From DATCMU01 sp036563245 (GTDB lineage: Bacteria; Pseudomonadota; Alphaproteobacteria; Rhizobiales; Devosiaceae): DNA of 64,000 bases. Within the stretch, counting starts at the first letter, position 1. Each line of letters opens with the position of its first letter. Positions 42,163 through 50,695 of the stretch are shown in pieces. The stretch is taken from NCBI GenBank assembly GCA_036563245.1, contig DATCMU010000012.1, positions 65,957 through 129,956 on the forward strand. The letters run 5' to 3'. Under the pieces are notes generated by a model. That model made no database searches. It had not been told where the DNA came from and saw nothing but the letters and a program-made list of their open reading frames with translations. The translations under genes were made by a program, and so were the position numbers.

Positions 42163-45100
42163 TCAGCCTGCTTCGCGCACGGCCTGGGCTCCCTTCAGGT
42201 CCACCGAAACGAGCTGGCTCACCCCTTTTTCGGCCATGGTCACGCCGAAAAGACGGTCGGCGCGGGCCATGGTGATCGGATTGTGGGTGATGACCACGAA
42301 GCGCGTTTCGGTGCGCTCGCACATGGTATCGAGCAGGTTGCAGAACCTTTCCACATTGGCATCGTCGAGCGGGGCATCCACTTCATCAAGCACGCAGATC
42401 GGGGCGGGATTGGTCAGGAATACCGCAAAGATCAGGGACATCGCGGTCAGCGCCTGTTCGCCGCCCGACAGAAGGGTCATCGTCTGCGGCTTCTTGCCGG
42501 GCGGGCGCGCGATGATTTCAAGCCCGGCTTCGAGCGGGTCGTCGCTCTCGACGAAGGTCAGCTCCGCGGTGCCGCCACCGAACAGCGAGGTGAACAGGTC
42601 CTGGAAGTGCCCGTTCACGACGGCGAAGGCCTCGTTCAGCCGCGCGCGCCCTTCGCGGTTGAGGCTGGAAATCCCGGTGCGCAGCTTGGCGATCGCGGCG
42701 ATCAGGTCTTCGCGGTCCTTGACCATGGTCTCAAGGCGCTCCTGCACCTCCTCGGCCTCGCGTTCGGCCATCAGATTGACCCCGCCCAGCCGCTCGCGCT
42801 CCGCCTTCAACCGCTCGATGCGCGATTCAACCTGCGATTCGGGCGGCAGGCTTTCCTCGGGTTTGAGCCCGGCGACCTCGGCGGTCCGGCTTGCCGGAAT
42901 CGACAAGGCCTCGCTCACGGCGCGCTCAATCTGCTGGCGCTGGGCGATGTTCGCCTTGAGACGTTCCTCGACGCGCGCCATCTCGGCCCGAACGCCGGAC
43001 AGGGCCTCGGTGGCGGCCTTTGCCGCCCGATCCTTCTCCCGATGCGAGGTTTGCGCCTCCGCCATGCGATCCGAAGCGGTCTTGTGATCGAGCCGTGCCT
43101 CGGCGATCTCCGCATCGAGCGCCGCGCGGCGCTCCGCAAATCCGTCCGGCGTCATGGCCAGTGCCTCAAGCTCGGCGCCTACTTCCGCCGCGCGCGATCT
43201 GAGCGTCTCGAGCTGGCGCTGCGCACCTTCCGCCCGCCGCCGCCAGCTTTCGGTTTCGCTCTCGATCTGGCGCAGGCGGCCAGTGCGCAACTGCGCCGCA
43301 TTTTCGAAACCGCCCAGCTTGAGCCGCGCCTGCTCGGCCGCATCCTTGCACCTGTTCAGTTCATTCTGCAGGCCCTGCAACGTCTCGCCCGCATTGGCCT
43401 CGTCGCCGGCTTCCTCCAGTGCGATCCGCGCGTCCGCGGCAATGGCTTCGGCTTCGGCAAGGCTGGAACCGAGCCGAACCTGGGCTTCCTCCAGCGCCCC
43501 CCGGCGGCTGGTCAATTCAACCATCCGGTGCTGCGCGGCATCGAGGCCTTTTTGCGCCTCGGCAATCGCATGCTGGGCGGCGCGCCATTCGTCGCGGCGG
43601 GCCTTCTCTGCCTCGCGCGCTGCATCCAGGTTGGACTTCAGCCGTCCGACCTTTTGGGTCTCGCTTGTTCGCCTTTGACGTGCCGCGGCGATCTCGGCGT
43701 CGAGATCGGCGAGCCGGTTGCGTTGGGAAAGCCTTTGCGCGGCTGCGGTCGGCGCGTCGGCCGCCGCCACAAGCCCGTCCCACCGCCACAGCGCGCCATC
43801 GATTGTCACCAGCCGCTGCCCGGGGTGCAGGGTGTGCATGAGGATTGGTCCGTCCTCGGCGCTCACCAGCCCGATCTGCCGCAGGCGGCGCGCCAGAAGG
43901 TCCGATCCGGTCACGAAGTCTGAAAGCGGTTTGGCGCCTGCCGGCAGGGGCGGGTCGTCTTCAGGACCCGATGCCAGCGCCCAGTGAATCGGCGCGCCGC
44001 TATCCGCCGACGCCTCCAGGTCATCGCCCAGAGCCGCGCCTAGCGCCATTTCATATCCCGCCGCGACCTTGAGCTGGTCGACGATCGCGGGCCACAGCGA
44101 CCCGCCATCCACATTGAGCACCCGCGCCAGCGTGCGCGCCTCGGCTTCGAGTTGGCCCAGATCTGCGTCGATTTCGGCGAGCCGGGGACGCGCGAGATCC
44201 AGTTCTGATTCTGCTGCCTGCCGCGCCTCCTCTGCTGCAAGCGCCGAGATTTCGGCGGTCGCCGCCAGGCTTTGGGCCGTCTCCAGTGCCGCCCGGTTGC
44301 CCGCGACAGCCGCGTCGGCTTCGACACTGGCGCTCAGCCGCGCCGCTTCGCTCTCCACCTCGGTGATCTGCTGTCTCAACCGCCCGGCACGCGCGGTCGC
44401 ATCCTCGACGCTGCGAATCAGTTGCGCCCGGCGCGCCCGCAACTGCGCAAGCTCCTCGGTCGCTGCCTGCACCCTGGCTTCGGCTGCGTTCAGGGCTTCG
44501 CGCGCGGCCTCGGCCTGCTGGCGGGCCGACCCAGCGGCCTCGTGTTCCTTTTCGGCGTCGCGCTTCAGCGCCGCCCGTTCCTCGTCGAATCGCGCAAGCA
44601 GTTCCTCGCTTTCCCTGACCAGCGCGCCTTCGCGCTCCGCATCCCCCGCGATCTGTGCCGCGCGCTCGGTGAGTTCGACCCGCCGCCGGTCTGCACGTCG
44701 GGCCTCGTCTTCGAGTTGATCGCGCAATATCGTCAGGCGCTGCAATGCGGCACCCGCTGCTGCCTCCCGGTTGCGCAGCGGCTCCAAAGCCTCCTCGGCG
44801 ATCTCGAGCGCCTTGGCGGCGCTGCGCTCGGCATGGGTTGCATCGGCAAGCTGGCCGATCAGGCGGGCCTGCGCCGCCTCGGTCTCCTTCTCCGCGAAGC
44901 GGGCCGCCACCCAGCGGATATGATAGAGCAGCGCCTCGGCCTTGCGGATGTCCCCCGAGATTGAACGATAGCGGGTGGCCTGCCGCGCCTGGCGCTTGAG
45001 GGTTTCGAGCTGCTGTTCGACCTGGGCGACGATGTCGTCGACCCGTTCCAGGTTCTGTTCGGCCGCCCTCAAACGCAGTTCCGCCTCGTGCCGGCGCGAG

Positions 45101-45621
45101 TGCAGGCCCGAAATGCCCGCCGCCTCTTCGAGAAGCGCCCGGCGCTGTTGGGGCTTGGCCGCAATCAATTCGCCAATCTGGCCCTGGCGCACCAGGGCGG
45201 GGGAATGCGCGCCGGTGGAGGCATCGGCGAACAGAAGCTGCACGTCGCGTGCCCTGACCTCGCGCCCGTTCACACGGTAGACGGATCCCGCCTCGCGTTC
45301 GATCCTGCGGGTGACCTCGAGGACGTCTGCATTGTTCAATGGGGCGGGCGCCGTGCGGTCGGTATTGTCGAGCACCAGCGTGACTTCGGCCGAATTGCGT
45401 CCCGGCCGCCCGCCCGAACCTGAAAAGATCACGTCGTCCATGCCGGAGGCGCGCATTGCCTTGTACGAGCTCTCGCCCATCACCCAGCGCAGGGCCTCGA
45501 CCAGATTGGACTTGCCGCACCCGTTCGGCCCGACGACGCCGGTCAGGCCCGGCTCGAGATGCAATTCGGTCGGGTCGCAAAATGATTTGAACCCGGTGAT
45601 CCTGAGACGGGAAAACTTCAT
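42163..45621 (-). CDS. smc: chromosome segregation protein SMC
   Basis: SMC is the condensin ATPase that organises and segregates the chromosome. The 1152-residue protein has Walker A GPNGCGKSN at about residue 32, two long coiled-coil arms rich in Ala, Glu and Arg, a hinge near the middle (about 500-630), the signature LLSGGEQALTAMSLIFA and Walker B ICVLDEVDAPLDDAN near the C-terminus. ATG 45621 (MKFSRLRITGFKSF) is the family start; the frame stays open 60 bases upstream. The partner genes scpA and scpB are not in the window. It follows dciA and the DsbA-like gene on the same strand. Confidence 0.97.
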   Translation of the reverse strand: MKFSRLRITGFKSFCDPTELHLEPGLTGVVGPNGCGKSNLVEALRWVMGESSYKAMRASGMDDVIFSGSGGRPGRNSAEVTLVLDNTDRTAPAPLNNADVLEVTRRIEREAGSVYRVNGREVRARDVQLLFADASTGAHSPALVRQGQIGELIAAKPQQRRALLEEAAGISGLHSRRHEAELRLRAAEQNLERVDDIVAQVEQQLETLKRQARQATRYRSISGDIRKAEALLYHIRWVAARFAEKETEAAQARLIGQLADATHAERSAAKALEIAEEALEPLRNREAAAGAALQRLTILRDQLEDEARRADRRRVELTERAAQIAGDAEREGALVRESEELLARFDEERAALKRDAEKEHEAAGSARQQAEAAREALNAAEARVQAATEELAQLRARRAQLIRSVEDATARAGRLRQQITEVESEAARLSASVEADAAVAGNRAALETAQSLAATAEISALAAEEARQAAESELDLARPRLAEIDADLGQLEAEARTLARVLNVDGGSLWPAIVDQLKVAAGYEMALGAALGDDLEASADSGAPIHWALASGPEDDPPLPAGAKPLSDFVTGSDLLARRLRQIGLVSAEDGPILMHTLHPGQRLVTIDGALWRWDGLVAAADAPTAAAQRLSQRNRLADLDAEIAAARQRRTSETQKVGRLKSNLDAAREAEKARRDEWRAAQHAIAEAQKGLDAAQHRMVELTSRRGALEEAQVRLGSSLAEAEAIAADARIALEEAGDEANAGETLQGLQNELNRCKDAAEQARLKLGGFENAAQLRTGRLRQIESETESWRRRAEGAQRQLETLRSRAAEVGAELEALAMTPDGFAERRAALDAEIAEARLDHKTASDRMAEAQTSHREKDRAAKAATEALSGVRAEMARVEERLKANIAQRQQIERAVSEALSIPASRTAEVAGLKPEESLPPESQVESRIERLKAERERLGGVNLMAEREAEEVQERLETMVKDREDLIAAIAKLRTGISSLNREGRARLNEAFAVVNGHFQDLFTSLFGGGTAELTFVESDDPLEAGLEIIARPPGKKPQTMTLLSGGEQALTAMSLIFAVFLTNPAPICVLDEVDAPLDDANVERFCNLLDTMCERTETRFVVITHNPITMARADRLFGVTMAEKGVSQLVSVDLKGAQAVREAG

Positions 45622-45714
45622 GCGCGCCCTCGATCTTCGCGGACGCGCATGAAAGACCCGGATGGGGAGCGAACAATGCAAGGCAGCGCCGGAAGCTCCG
45701 GCGCCGGTCGATCG

Positions 45715-46356
45715 CTAGAGCAGCGGATCGATTTCCTTTGCAAGGTCGTCAATACTCAGTTCTCCCGACAACATCTTGCCGTTCACATAGAAAGTCGGTG
45801 TGCCTTCGAGGCCGAACTCGGTGCCTGCCTGGTCACGCAACTTCACCAGATTGTTGTACATATCCTGATTCGTCAGCACGCCCTGATAGGTTTCCTCTGT
45901 AAACCCCAGCTGCAATGCAGTGCTTTTCAACAGATCTCCGGGCTTGTCGGTGGCGTACAACTGGTCCTGGATGGTGAACATCACGTCCACGACATGCTGG
46001 CTGTCCTGCGCGGTTAGCGCCAGCATCCATTCCAGCATGTCGATGTTGTCGCGCGGATAGGGCCTCAGGATATAGCGGATCTTGCCGGTGTCGATATAGC
46101 GCGACTTGACCTCGGGGAAGGTGTTGGCGTTGAAGCGCATGCAATGCGGGCAGGTGAGCGAAGCGTATTCGATCACCGTGACCTTTGCGTCCGCAGGCCC
46201 GAGCACGATCTTGTCGGGGATCCCGGCGGGCGCCATCAGCTTGAGCATCGGGTAGAGGTCGCCGTCCTTGGCCAGCGCGGGTACGGACAACCCGGCGGCG
46301 CCGGCAATGGGAAGGGTGGCGAGCAGGGCGAGGGTTTGTCTGCGTGAAAGGGTCAA
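45715..46356 (-). CDS. DsbA family thioredoxin-like protein
   Basis: A 213-residue thiol-disulfide protein of the DsbA/DsbG-like Thioredoxin_4 family. The active site is CPHC (Cys69-Cys72) and the cis-Pro loop is GTPTFYVNG. The N-terminus has a twin-arginine-like SRRQTLALLATLPIAGAAG signal ending near PALAK, so export (perhaps by Tat) to the periplasm is expected. It lies between dciA and smc, an order I know from other Hyphomicrobiales; its client proteins are unknown. A GC hairpin (45686-45704) follows the stop. Confidence 0.9.
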   Translation of the reverse strand: MTLSRRQTLALLATLPIAGAAGLSVPALAKDGDLYPMLKLMAPAGIPDKIVLGPADAKVTVIEYASLTCPHCMRFNANTFPEVKSRYIDTGKIRYILRPYPRDNIDMLEWMLALTAQDSQHVVDVMFTIQDQLYATDKPGDLLKSTALQLGFTEETYQGVLTNQDMYNNLVKLRDQAGTEFGLEGTPTFYVNGKMLSGELSIDDLAKEIDPLL

Positions 46357-46467
46357 GGTGGGGCTCCAATCGATGTTTGCATGGAAAACTACTCAAGCCG
46401 CGCCAATGAGCAAGTGCAAAGCGCCTGAAGCCGGTCAACACGCGGTGAACGGCCGCTTTTGCAAAAC

Positions 46468-46974
46468 CTAGTCGCGCTTTCTGCGTCTGGCCATGCCCTG
46501 GCCCAGCCGACTGAGGGCAGAGCGCACGCCATCATCGCGAATGTCGGCGACCGCACGATCGATCCTCGCCTTCTCCTGCGGCTCGAGTTGCACTTCAGAC
46601 TGCCGCTTTTCCGGTGAACCGGGCCTGAACGGCTCCGCGGCCATGCGCACCCGCCCCACCAGCACATAGCCGAAATAGCGGTTGATCGCCCCGGCAATGG
46701 CTGTTTCCTCATGCGCCAGTGCCAGCGCGTGCGACGCCGCACAGCGCAGATAGAGCGTCGCGCCCTCGGCCCCGGCTTCCCCCCGGGGCCAGGTCAGCCG
46801 GTCCGGGGCCGCCACCTTGTCATATGGGTGCGGCGCGATATCGGCCCAGCGCGCCACAATGTCCCTGCTGGCAAAGCCGCGCCGCTGAAACACCGGGTCC
46901 AGCGCCTTTGTAATGGCTTCGCTGACACTGACTGTCCTGTTGAGGCGCTTGGTTTGTTCGGTCTTGCTGGTCAT
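46468..46974 (-). CDS. DUF721 family protein (DciA-like)
   Basis: A 168-residue protein of the DUF721 family; DciA members load the replicative helicase DnaB in bacteria lacking DnaC. The N-terminal part has VSEAITKALDPVFQRRGFASRDIVARWADI, matching the family domain; the C-terminal half is charged. The start at 46974 follows a reasonable position between mutY and this gene, which are divergent with 60 bases between starts. The helicase-loading role is inferred from the family only. Confidence 0.82.
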   Translation of the reverse strand: MTSKTEQTKRLNRTVSVSEAITKALDPVFQRRGFASRDIVARWADIAPHPYDKVAAPDRLTWPRGEAGAEGATLYLRCAASHALALAHEETAIAGAINRYFGYVLVGRVRMAAEPFRPGSPEKRQSEVQLEPQEKARIDRAVADIRDDGVRSALSRLGQGMARRRKRD

Positions 46975-47034
46975 GGGGTCCGGATCGCGGCGCGCTTGCC
47001 AAGTGCGCCGGCCTGCGCTTGAGATGCCGACATC

Positions 47035-48159
47035 ATGCCCCATAAGACACCGATTCAAAAGCTCTTGCCGCTCAACCTCGACACCGGCGCCTTGCTTGAC
47101 TGGTATGATGCCAGCGCCCGCACACTGCCCTGGCGGGTCGGGCCGGCGGCGCGGGGGGGCGGAATGCGCCCCGATCCCTATCGTGTCTGGCTCTCCGAAG
47201 TGATGTTGCAGCAGACCACGGTCGCGGCCGTCGTCGAGTATTACCTGCACTTCACCAGGCGGTGGCCGTCCGTGGGGGACCTCGCCGAAGCCCCGCTCGA
47301 CGATGTGCTCGGCGCCTGGGCCGGTCTTGGTTATTACGCCAGGGCGCGCAATCTTCACGCCTGCGCCCGCGCAGTGGCGACACGACTGGGCGGGGTTTTT
47401 CCGCAGTCCTCCGCGGAGTTGATGACGCTCCCCGGCATCGGGCCCTATACGGCGGCGGCGATTGCCGCGATCTGCCACGACGAGAAGGTGCCTGTCCTTG
47501 ATGGCAATGTGGAGCGCGTGCTGGCCCGGGTTCTCGCACTCAACGTTCCGGTGCGCGACGCCAAGCCGCAATTGTGCGCGGCGCTCTCAACCCGCGTGCC
47601 CGAACGCGCCGGGGATTTCGCCCAGGCGATGATGGATCTTGGCGCAACGCTTTGCGCCCCGCGCCGCGCTCTTTGCGATCGCTGTCCGCTTTCGGGCGGC
47701 TGCCGGGCATTCGGTGCGGGGCGGCCGCTCGATTTCCCGGTGAAGCCGACCAGGGCGCAGCGCCCGACGCGCCACGGCCATGCCTTCGTGATCGTCAACA
47801 ATGACGGCGCCGTCTGGTTGCGGCAGCGGCCTGACAAGGGCCTTCTGGCATCCATGACCGAGGTACCGGGAAGTACATGGGACGAGACCCCGACGCCGCC
47901 GGCCGGGCCGCTTGCCGCCGATTGGCGGCCCGCCGGCCACGTGACGCATGTCTTCACCCATTTCCGTCTTGAACTCGACGTTTGGGCGGCCCGAAGCGAT
48001 GAAGCGCCAGCAAGCGAGGGCTGGTGGGCATCCCCAAGGGAAGTGGCGCGCGCCGCGCTGCCGAGCCTTTATCGCAAGGTTCTCGCCGTGGCTGGCGTCG
48101 GACAGGACAAAGCGCAAAAGAAAACCGCCGGCCACAAGGACCGGCGGAGTTTGAACTGA
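47035..48159 (+). CDS. mutY: A/G-specific adenine glycosylase MutY
   Basis: MutY removes adenine mispaired with 8-oxoguanine. The 374-residue protein has the catalytic Glu55 in VWLSEVMLQQT, the helix-hairpin-helix LPGIGPYTAAAI, the catalytic Asp in VLDGNVERV, and the 4Fe-4S loop with C-x6-C-x2-C-x5-C (CAPRRALCDRCPLSGGC). A Nudix-like C-terminal domain recognises 8-oxoG. The ATG follows the divergent dciA start by 60 bases. It converges with ccrM, 19 bases apart. Confidence 0.96.
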   Translation: MPHKTPIQKLLPLNLDTGALLDWYDASARTLPWRVGPAARGGGMRPDPYRVWLSEVMLQQTTVAAVVEYYLHFTRRWPSVGDLAEAPLDDVLGAWAGLGYYARARNLHACARAVATRLGGVFPQSSAELMTLPGIGPYTAAAIAAICHDEKVPVLDGNVERVLARVLALNVPVRDAKPQLCAALSTRVPERAGDFAQAMMDLGATLCAPRRALCDRCPLSGGCRAFGAGRPLDFPVKPTRAQRPTRHGHAFVIVNNDGAVWLRQRPDKGLLASMTEVPGSTWDETPTPPAGPLAADWRPAGHVTHVFTHFRLELDVWAARSDEAPASEGWWASPREVARAALPSLYRKVLAVAGVGQDKAQKKTAGHKDRRSLN

Positions 48160-48178
48160 CGCGCTTGGAGGTCGCCGA

Positions 48179-49318
48179 TCAGGCGGGCACTTTTTCGAGC
48201 CTCGCCCGAACCTGGGAACGCAGATCGTCGATCGGCGCCAGGCTTTCGCCTTGATGGAGATGCCAGTAGGTCCACCCGTTGCAGGCTTCCAGGCCCTGCA
48301 CCAGCGCACCTACCTTGTGGATCGAACCCGAATACGGCCCGCAGGCCAGCGAGCCATCGGCCCGCACCCTTGCCTTGTGGCGGCCCGAGGCATCGCAGAG
48401 TTCGGCGCCCGGCGAGATCAGGCCCTGCTCGATCAGGGACCCGAAGGGAACGCGGGGCTCTGCCCGTTTCGGCCGCGTGGTTTCCAGCGCGTCCGCCTTG
48501 CCCGGCTTGAGCGCGGCGATCCGCTTCAATGCTGCGTTGATATAGTCGGCTTCGCGTTCGATCCCGATGAAATGCCGCCCGAGCTTTTTCGCCACTGCGC
48601 CGGTGGTGCCGGTGCCAAAGAAGGGGTCGAGCACCACATCGCCTGGCTGCGTCGTCGCCATCAGGATGCGATAGAGCAGCGCTTCGGGCTTCTGGGTGGG
48701 GTGGACCTTGTCGTCGTTCTCGTTCTTGAGCCGCTCGTTGCCCGTGCAGATCGGGAACAGCCAGTCCGAACGCATCTGCGTGTCGCCGTTGGAGAGCTTG
48801 AGCGCCTCGTAGTTGAACGTGGGCCGGCTCTTCTGGCTCCTCGACGCCCAGATCAGCGTCTCGTGGGCGTTGGTGAACCGGGTGCCACGGAAATTGGGCA
48901 TGGGGTTGGACTTGCGCCACACGATGTCGTTGAGCAGCCAGAACCCGATATCCTGCAGCGCGGTGCCGACCCGGAAGATGTTGTGATACGAGCCTATGAC
49001 CCAGATCGCGCCATCCGGCTTGAGTATGCGGCGCGCGGCCTTGAGCCAGGCCCGGGTGAATTCATCATAGTGCGCGAAGCTGTCGAACTTGTCCCAGTCG
49101 TCGTCGACCGCATCGACGCGCGACTGGTCGGGGCGGGTGAGGCCTGCCTCCAGCTGCAGGTTGTATGGCGGATCGGCGAACACCAGGTCCACCGAGTCCG
49201 GTGGAAGGGCGTTCATGTGTTCGATGCAGTCCCCAACGAGGATGGTATCGATGGGCAACCCTTCGGCCTGCGGCTCTCGCCGCGAGCGCGGGGCTGCCTT
49301 ACGCCCGGCGTTCAACAT
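48179..49318 (-). CDS. ccrM: cell cycle-regulated GANTC DNA methyltransferase CcrM
   Basis: CcrM methylates adenine in GANTC and couples the cell cycle to gene expression in alphaproteobacteria. The 379-residue protein has DPPYNLQL (residues 49-56), the SAM-binding DPFFGTGTTG (about 228) and the C-terminal domain (KRAEPRVPFGSLIEQGLISPG and CNGWTYWHLHQGESLAPID) that distinguishes CcrM from other beta-class enzymes. No restriction gene is adjacent, as expected of a solitary methylase. No ribosome site precedes the ATG; an inverted repeat with TTAACC motifs lies just upstream. Confidence 0.95.
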   Translation of the reverse strand: MLNAGRKAAPRSRREPQAEGLPIDTILVGDCIEHMNALPPDSVDLVFADPPYNLQLEAGLTRPDQSRVDAVDDDWDKFDSFAHYDEFTRAWLKAARRILKPDGAIWVIGSYHNIFRVGTALQDIGFWLLNDIVWRKSNPMPNFRGTRFTNAHETLIWASRSQKSRPTFNYEALKLSNGDTQMRSDWLFPICTGNERLKNENDDKVHPTQKPEALLYRILMATTQPGDVVLDPFFGTGTTGAVAKKLGRHFIGIEREADYINAALKRIAALKPGKADALETTRPKRAEPRVPFGSLIEQGLISPGAELCDASGRHKARVRADGSLACGPYSGSIHKVGALVQGLEACNGWTYWHLHQGESLAPIDDLRSQVRARLEKVPA

Positions 49319-49320
49319 AC

Positions 49321-49374
49321 GCTTAACCCTAACGCAGCACTAACGAATTCCTTCTAGCTGCGTTGGGGTTAAGC
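49321..49374. promoter_or_regulatory. inverted repeat with TTAACC half-sites upstream of ccrM
   Basis: Arms GCTTAACCCTAACGCAGC (49321-49338) and GCTGCGTTGGGGTTAAGC (49357-49374) are complementary with one mismatch and an 18-base spacer, starting 2 bases before the ccrM ATG. A further TTAACC on the minus strand lies near 49391-49396, and TTAG-N7-TTAG is read on the minus strand inside the block. TTAACC is the half-site of the CtrA regulator, which controls ccrM in Caulobacter; use here is inferred. Confidence 0.6.
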
Positions 49375-49414
49375 CCGGCCTAATCGCTAGGGTTAACGTT
49401 TGGTGAATTCGCCT

Positions 49415-50014
49415 TCAGGCGCCGGCCGGCAACAATGCTGCGACCGACAGGATCAGCGCCAGCGCGAAGCAGATGTTGAGAATCCGGCCCGCCCTTTCAG
49501 AGCGCAGCATCTGCGCAAGAAGCGCGCCCGCCGCCAGCCACACCCAGTCCCCCGCGAGGATGATCACAAACAGCATGCCGATCTTGAACAAGACGTCCGT
49601 GATCGGTGACGAGGCGAAGATCGTGTAGCCCGCGAAGATCGCGCCGATGGCCGCGAACGCCTTGGGATTGGTGATCGCCAGCATGAATCCGCTGGTGAAG
49701 CCCGGTGGGCGATCTCCCGGTTCCGCCTCGCGCAGCGGTTTTGCGGTGGCGATTTTCCAGGCCAGATAGAGAATGTAGGCCGATGCGACGATGGTCAGCA
49801 CGCCACGCGCGGCCGGCAGGGCGAACAGAACCCCAACGAGCCCGGTGGCGATCAGCACCGCGTCGAAAAGGGTTCCGGCAATGATGCCGGCGAGATAGCG
49901 CCCACCGCGCCGGGGGCCGTAGGCGGCGCCGGTTGCGGCAAGACTCATGGTCGCGGGGCCGGGGCTGAGAAACAGCGCCAGCATGCTCACCAGCATGGGC
50001 CAGGGCGCGTTCAT
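49415..50014 (-). CDS. LysE family translocator
   Basis: A 199-residue membrane protein with about six helices. It starts MNAPWPMLVSMLALFLSPGPATMSLAATGAAYGPRRGG, which matches the LysE/RhtB exporter N-terminus (PGP near residue 18 and the basic GxRxG loop), and has LAITNPKAFAAIGAIFAGY. Members export amino acids such as lysine, threonine or homoserine lactone; the substrate here is unknown. Its ATG overlaps the rnhB stop (ATGA), so the two are translationally coupled. Confidence 0.88.
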   Translation of the reverse strand: MNAPWPMLVSMLALFLSPGPATMSLAATGAAYGPRRGGRYLAGIIAGTLFDAVLIATGLVGVLFALPAARGVLTIVASAYILYLAWKIATAKPLREAEPGDRPPGFTSGFMLAITNPKAFAAIGAIFAGYTIFASSPITDVLFKIGMLFVIILAGDWVWLAAGALLAQMLRSERAGRILNICFALALILSVAALLPAGA

Positions 50015-50646
50015 TGGCGTTCCCCTGCCGTTCGCATCGGGGCAAAGCTGGTGCGGTGGTGCCGGCTCGGGCCAAGGCGCTCTATGCATTCCATGTGCTC
50101 GGCGGTGCCATAGCCCTTGTGCCCGGCAAAGCCAAATCCGGGCGCGTCGACATCCATGATCGGGCACATGCGATCACGGGTCACCTTGGCGACGATGGAG
50201 GCAGCTGCGATGCTGAGCGAACGCCCGTCGCCGCCGATCAGCGCCCGCGCCGGGCAGGGCAGGTCGTCGGGTATGTCACGCCCGTCGATCAGGGCCAGTC
50301 CGGCGGCAACGGGGAGCCCCAATACGGCCGCGCGCATTGCCCAAAGGGTTGCGCCCCTGATGTTGAGGCGGTCGATCGTCTCGGGGGGCATTGCCACGAC
50401 CGAAACGCGCGCCTCCGCCATGATCGTCTCGAACAGGGCATCGCGCCGCCTCGCCGACAGTTTCTTGCTGTCGTTCAGGCCCATTGGAAGGCGCGCCGGA
50501 TCGAGAACGACTGCCGCTGCGACCACGGGACCGGCCAAAGGCCCGCGGCCCGCTTCGTCCACCCCGCAGACGAATTCGAGACCAGCCTCCAACGCGGCGG
50601 CTTCGGAGGCGAAATCGGGACCGGTGGAGGTGACGCGGCGAATCAT
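50011..50646 (-). CDS. rnhB: ribonuclease HII
   Basis: RNase HII removes misincorporated ribonucleotides and RNA primers from DNA. The 211-residue protein has the acidic catalytic motif VDEAGRGPLAGPV (Asp30, Glu31), a further Asp in LALIDGRDIPDDLPCP, and ASIVAKVTRDR. ATG 50646 is preferred because it gives the normal family length, although no clear ribosome site is seen. It lies between the radical SAM gene (50-base gap) and the lysE-like gene (4-base overlap). Confidence 0.94.
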   Translation of the reverse strand: MIRRVTSTGPDFASEAAALEAGLEFVCGVDEAGRGPLAGPVVAAAVVLDPARLPMGLNDSKKLSARRRDALFETIMAEARVSVVAMPPETIDRLNIRGATLWAMRAAVLGLPVAAGLALIDGRDIPDDLPCPARALIGGDGRSLSIAAASIVAKVTRDRMCPIMDVDAPGFGFAGHKGYGTAEHMECIERLGPSRHHRTSFAPMRTAGERQ

Positions 50647-50695
50647 CGGGCAAGCATGCGACAACCGGCCGCCCCAGTCACTCGCCGTTGGCCGA

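Noticed and set aside
46975..47571. Upstream extension of the DUF721 frame, antisense to mutY
   Set aside because: It runs opposite the conserved mutY catalytic region and has no family residues; the DUF721 protein starts at 46974.
48179..49318. Methyltransferase as part of a restriction-modification system
   Set aside because: No restriction enzyme or specificity gene is near, and the C-terminal domain is that of solitary CcrM.
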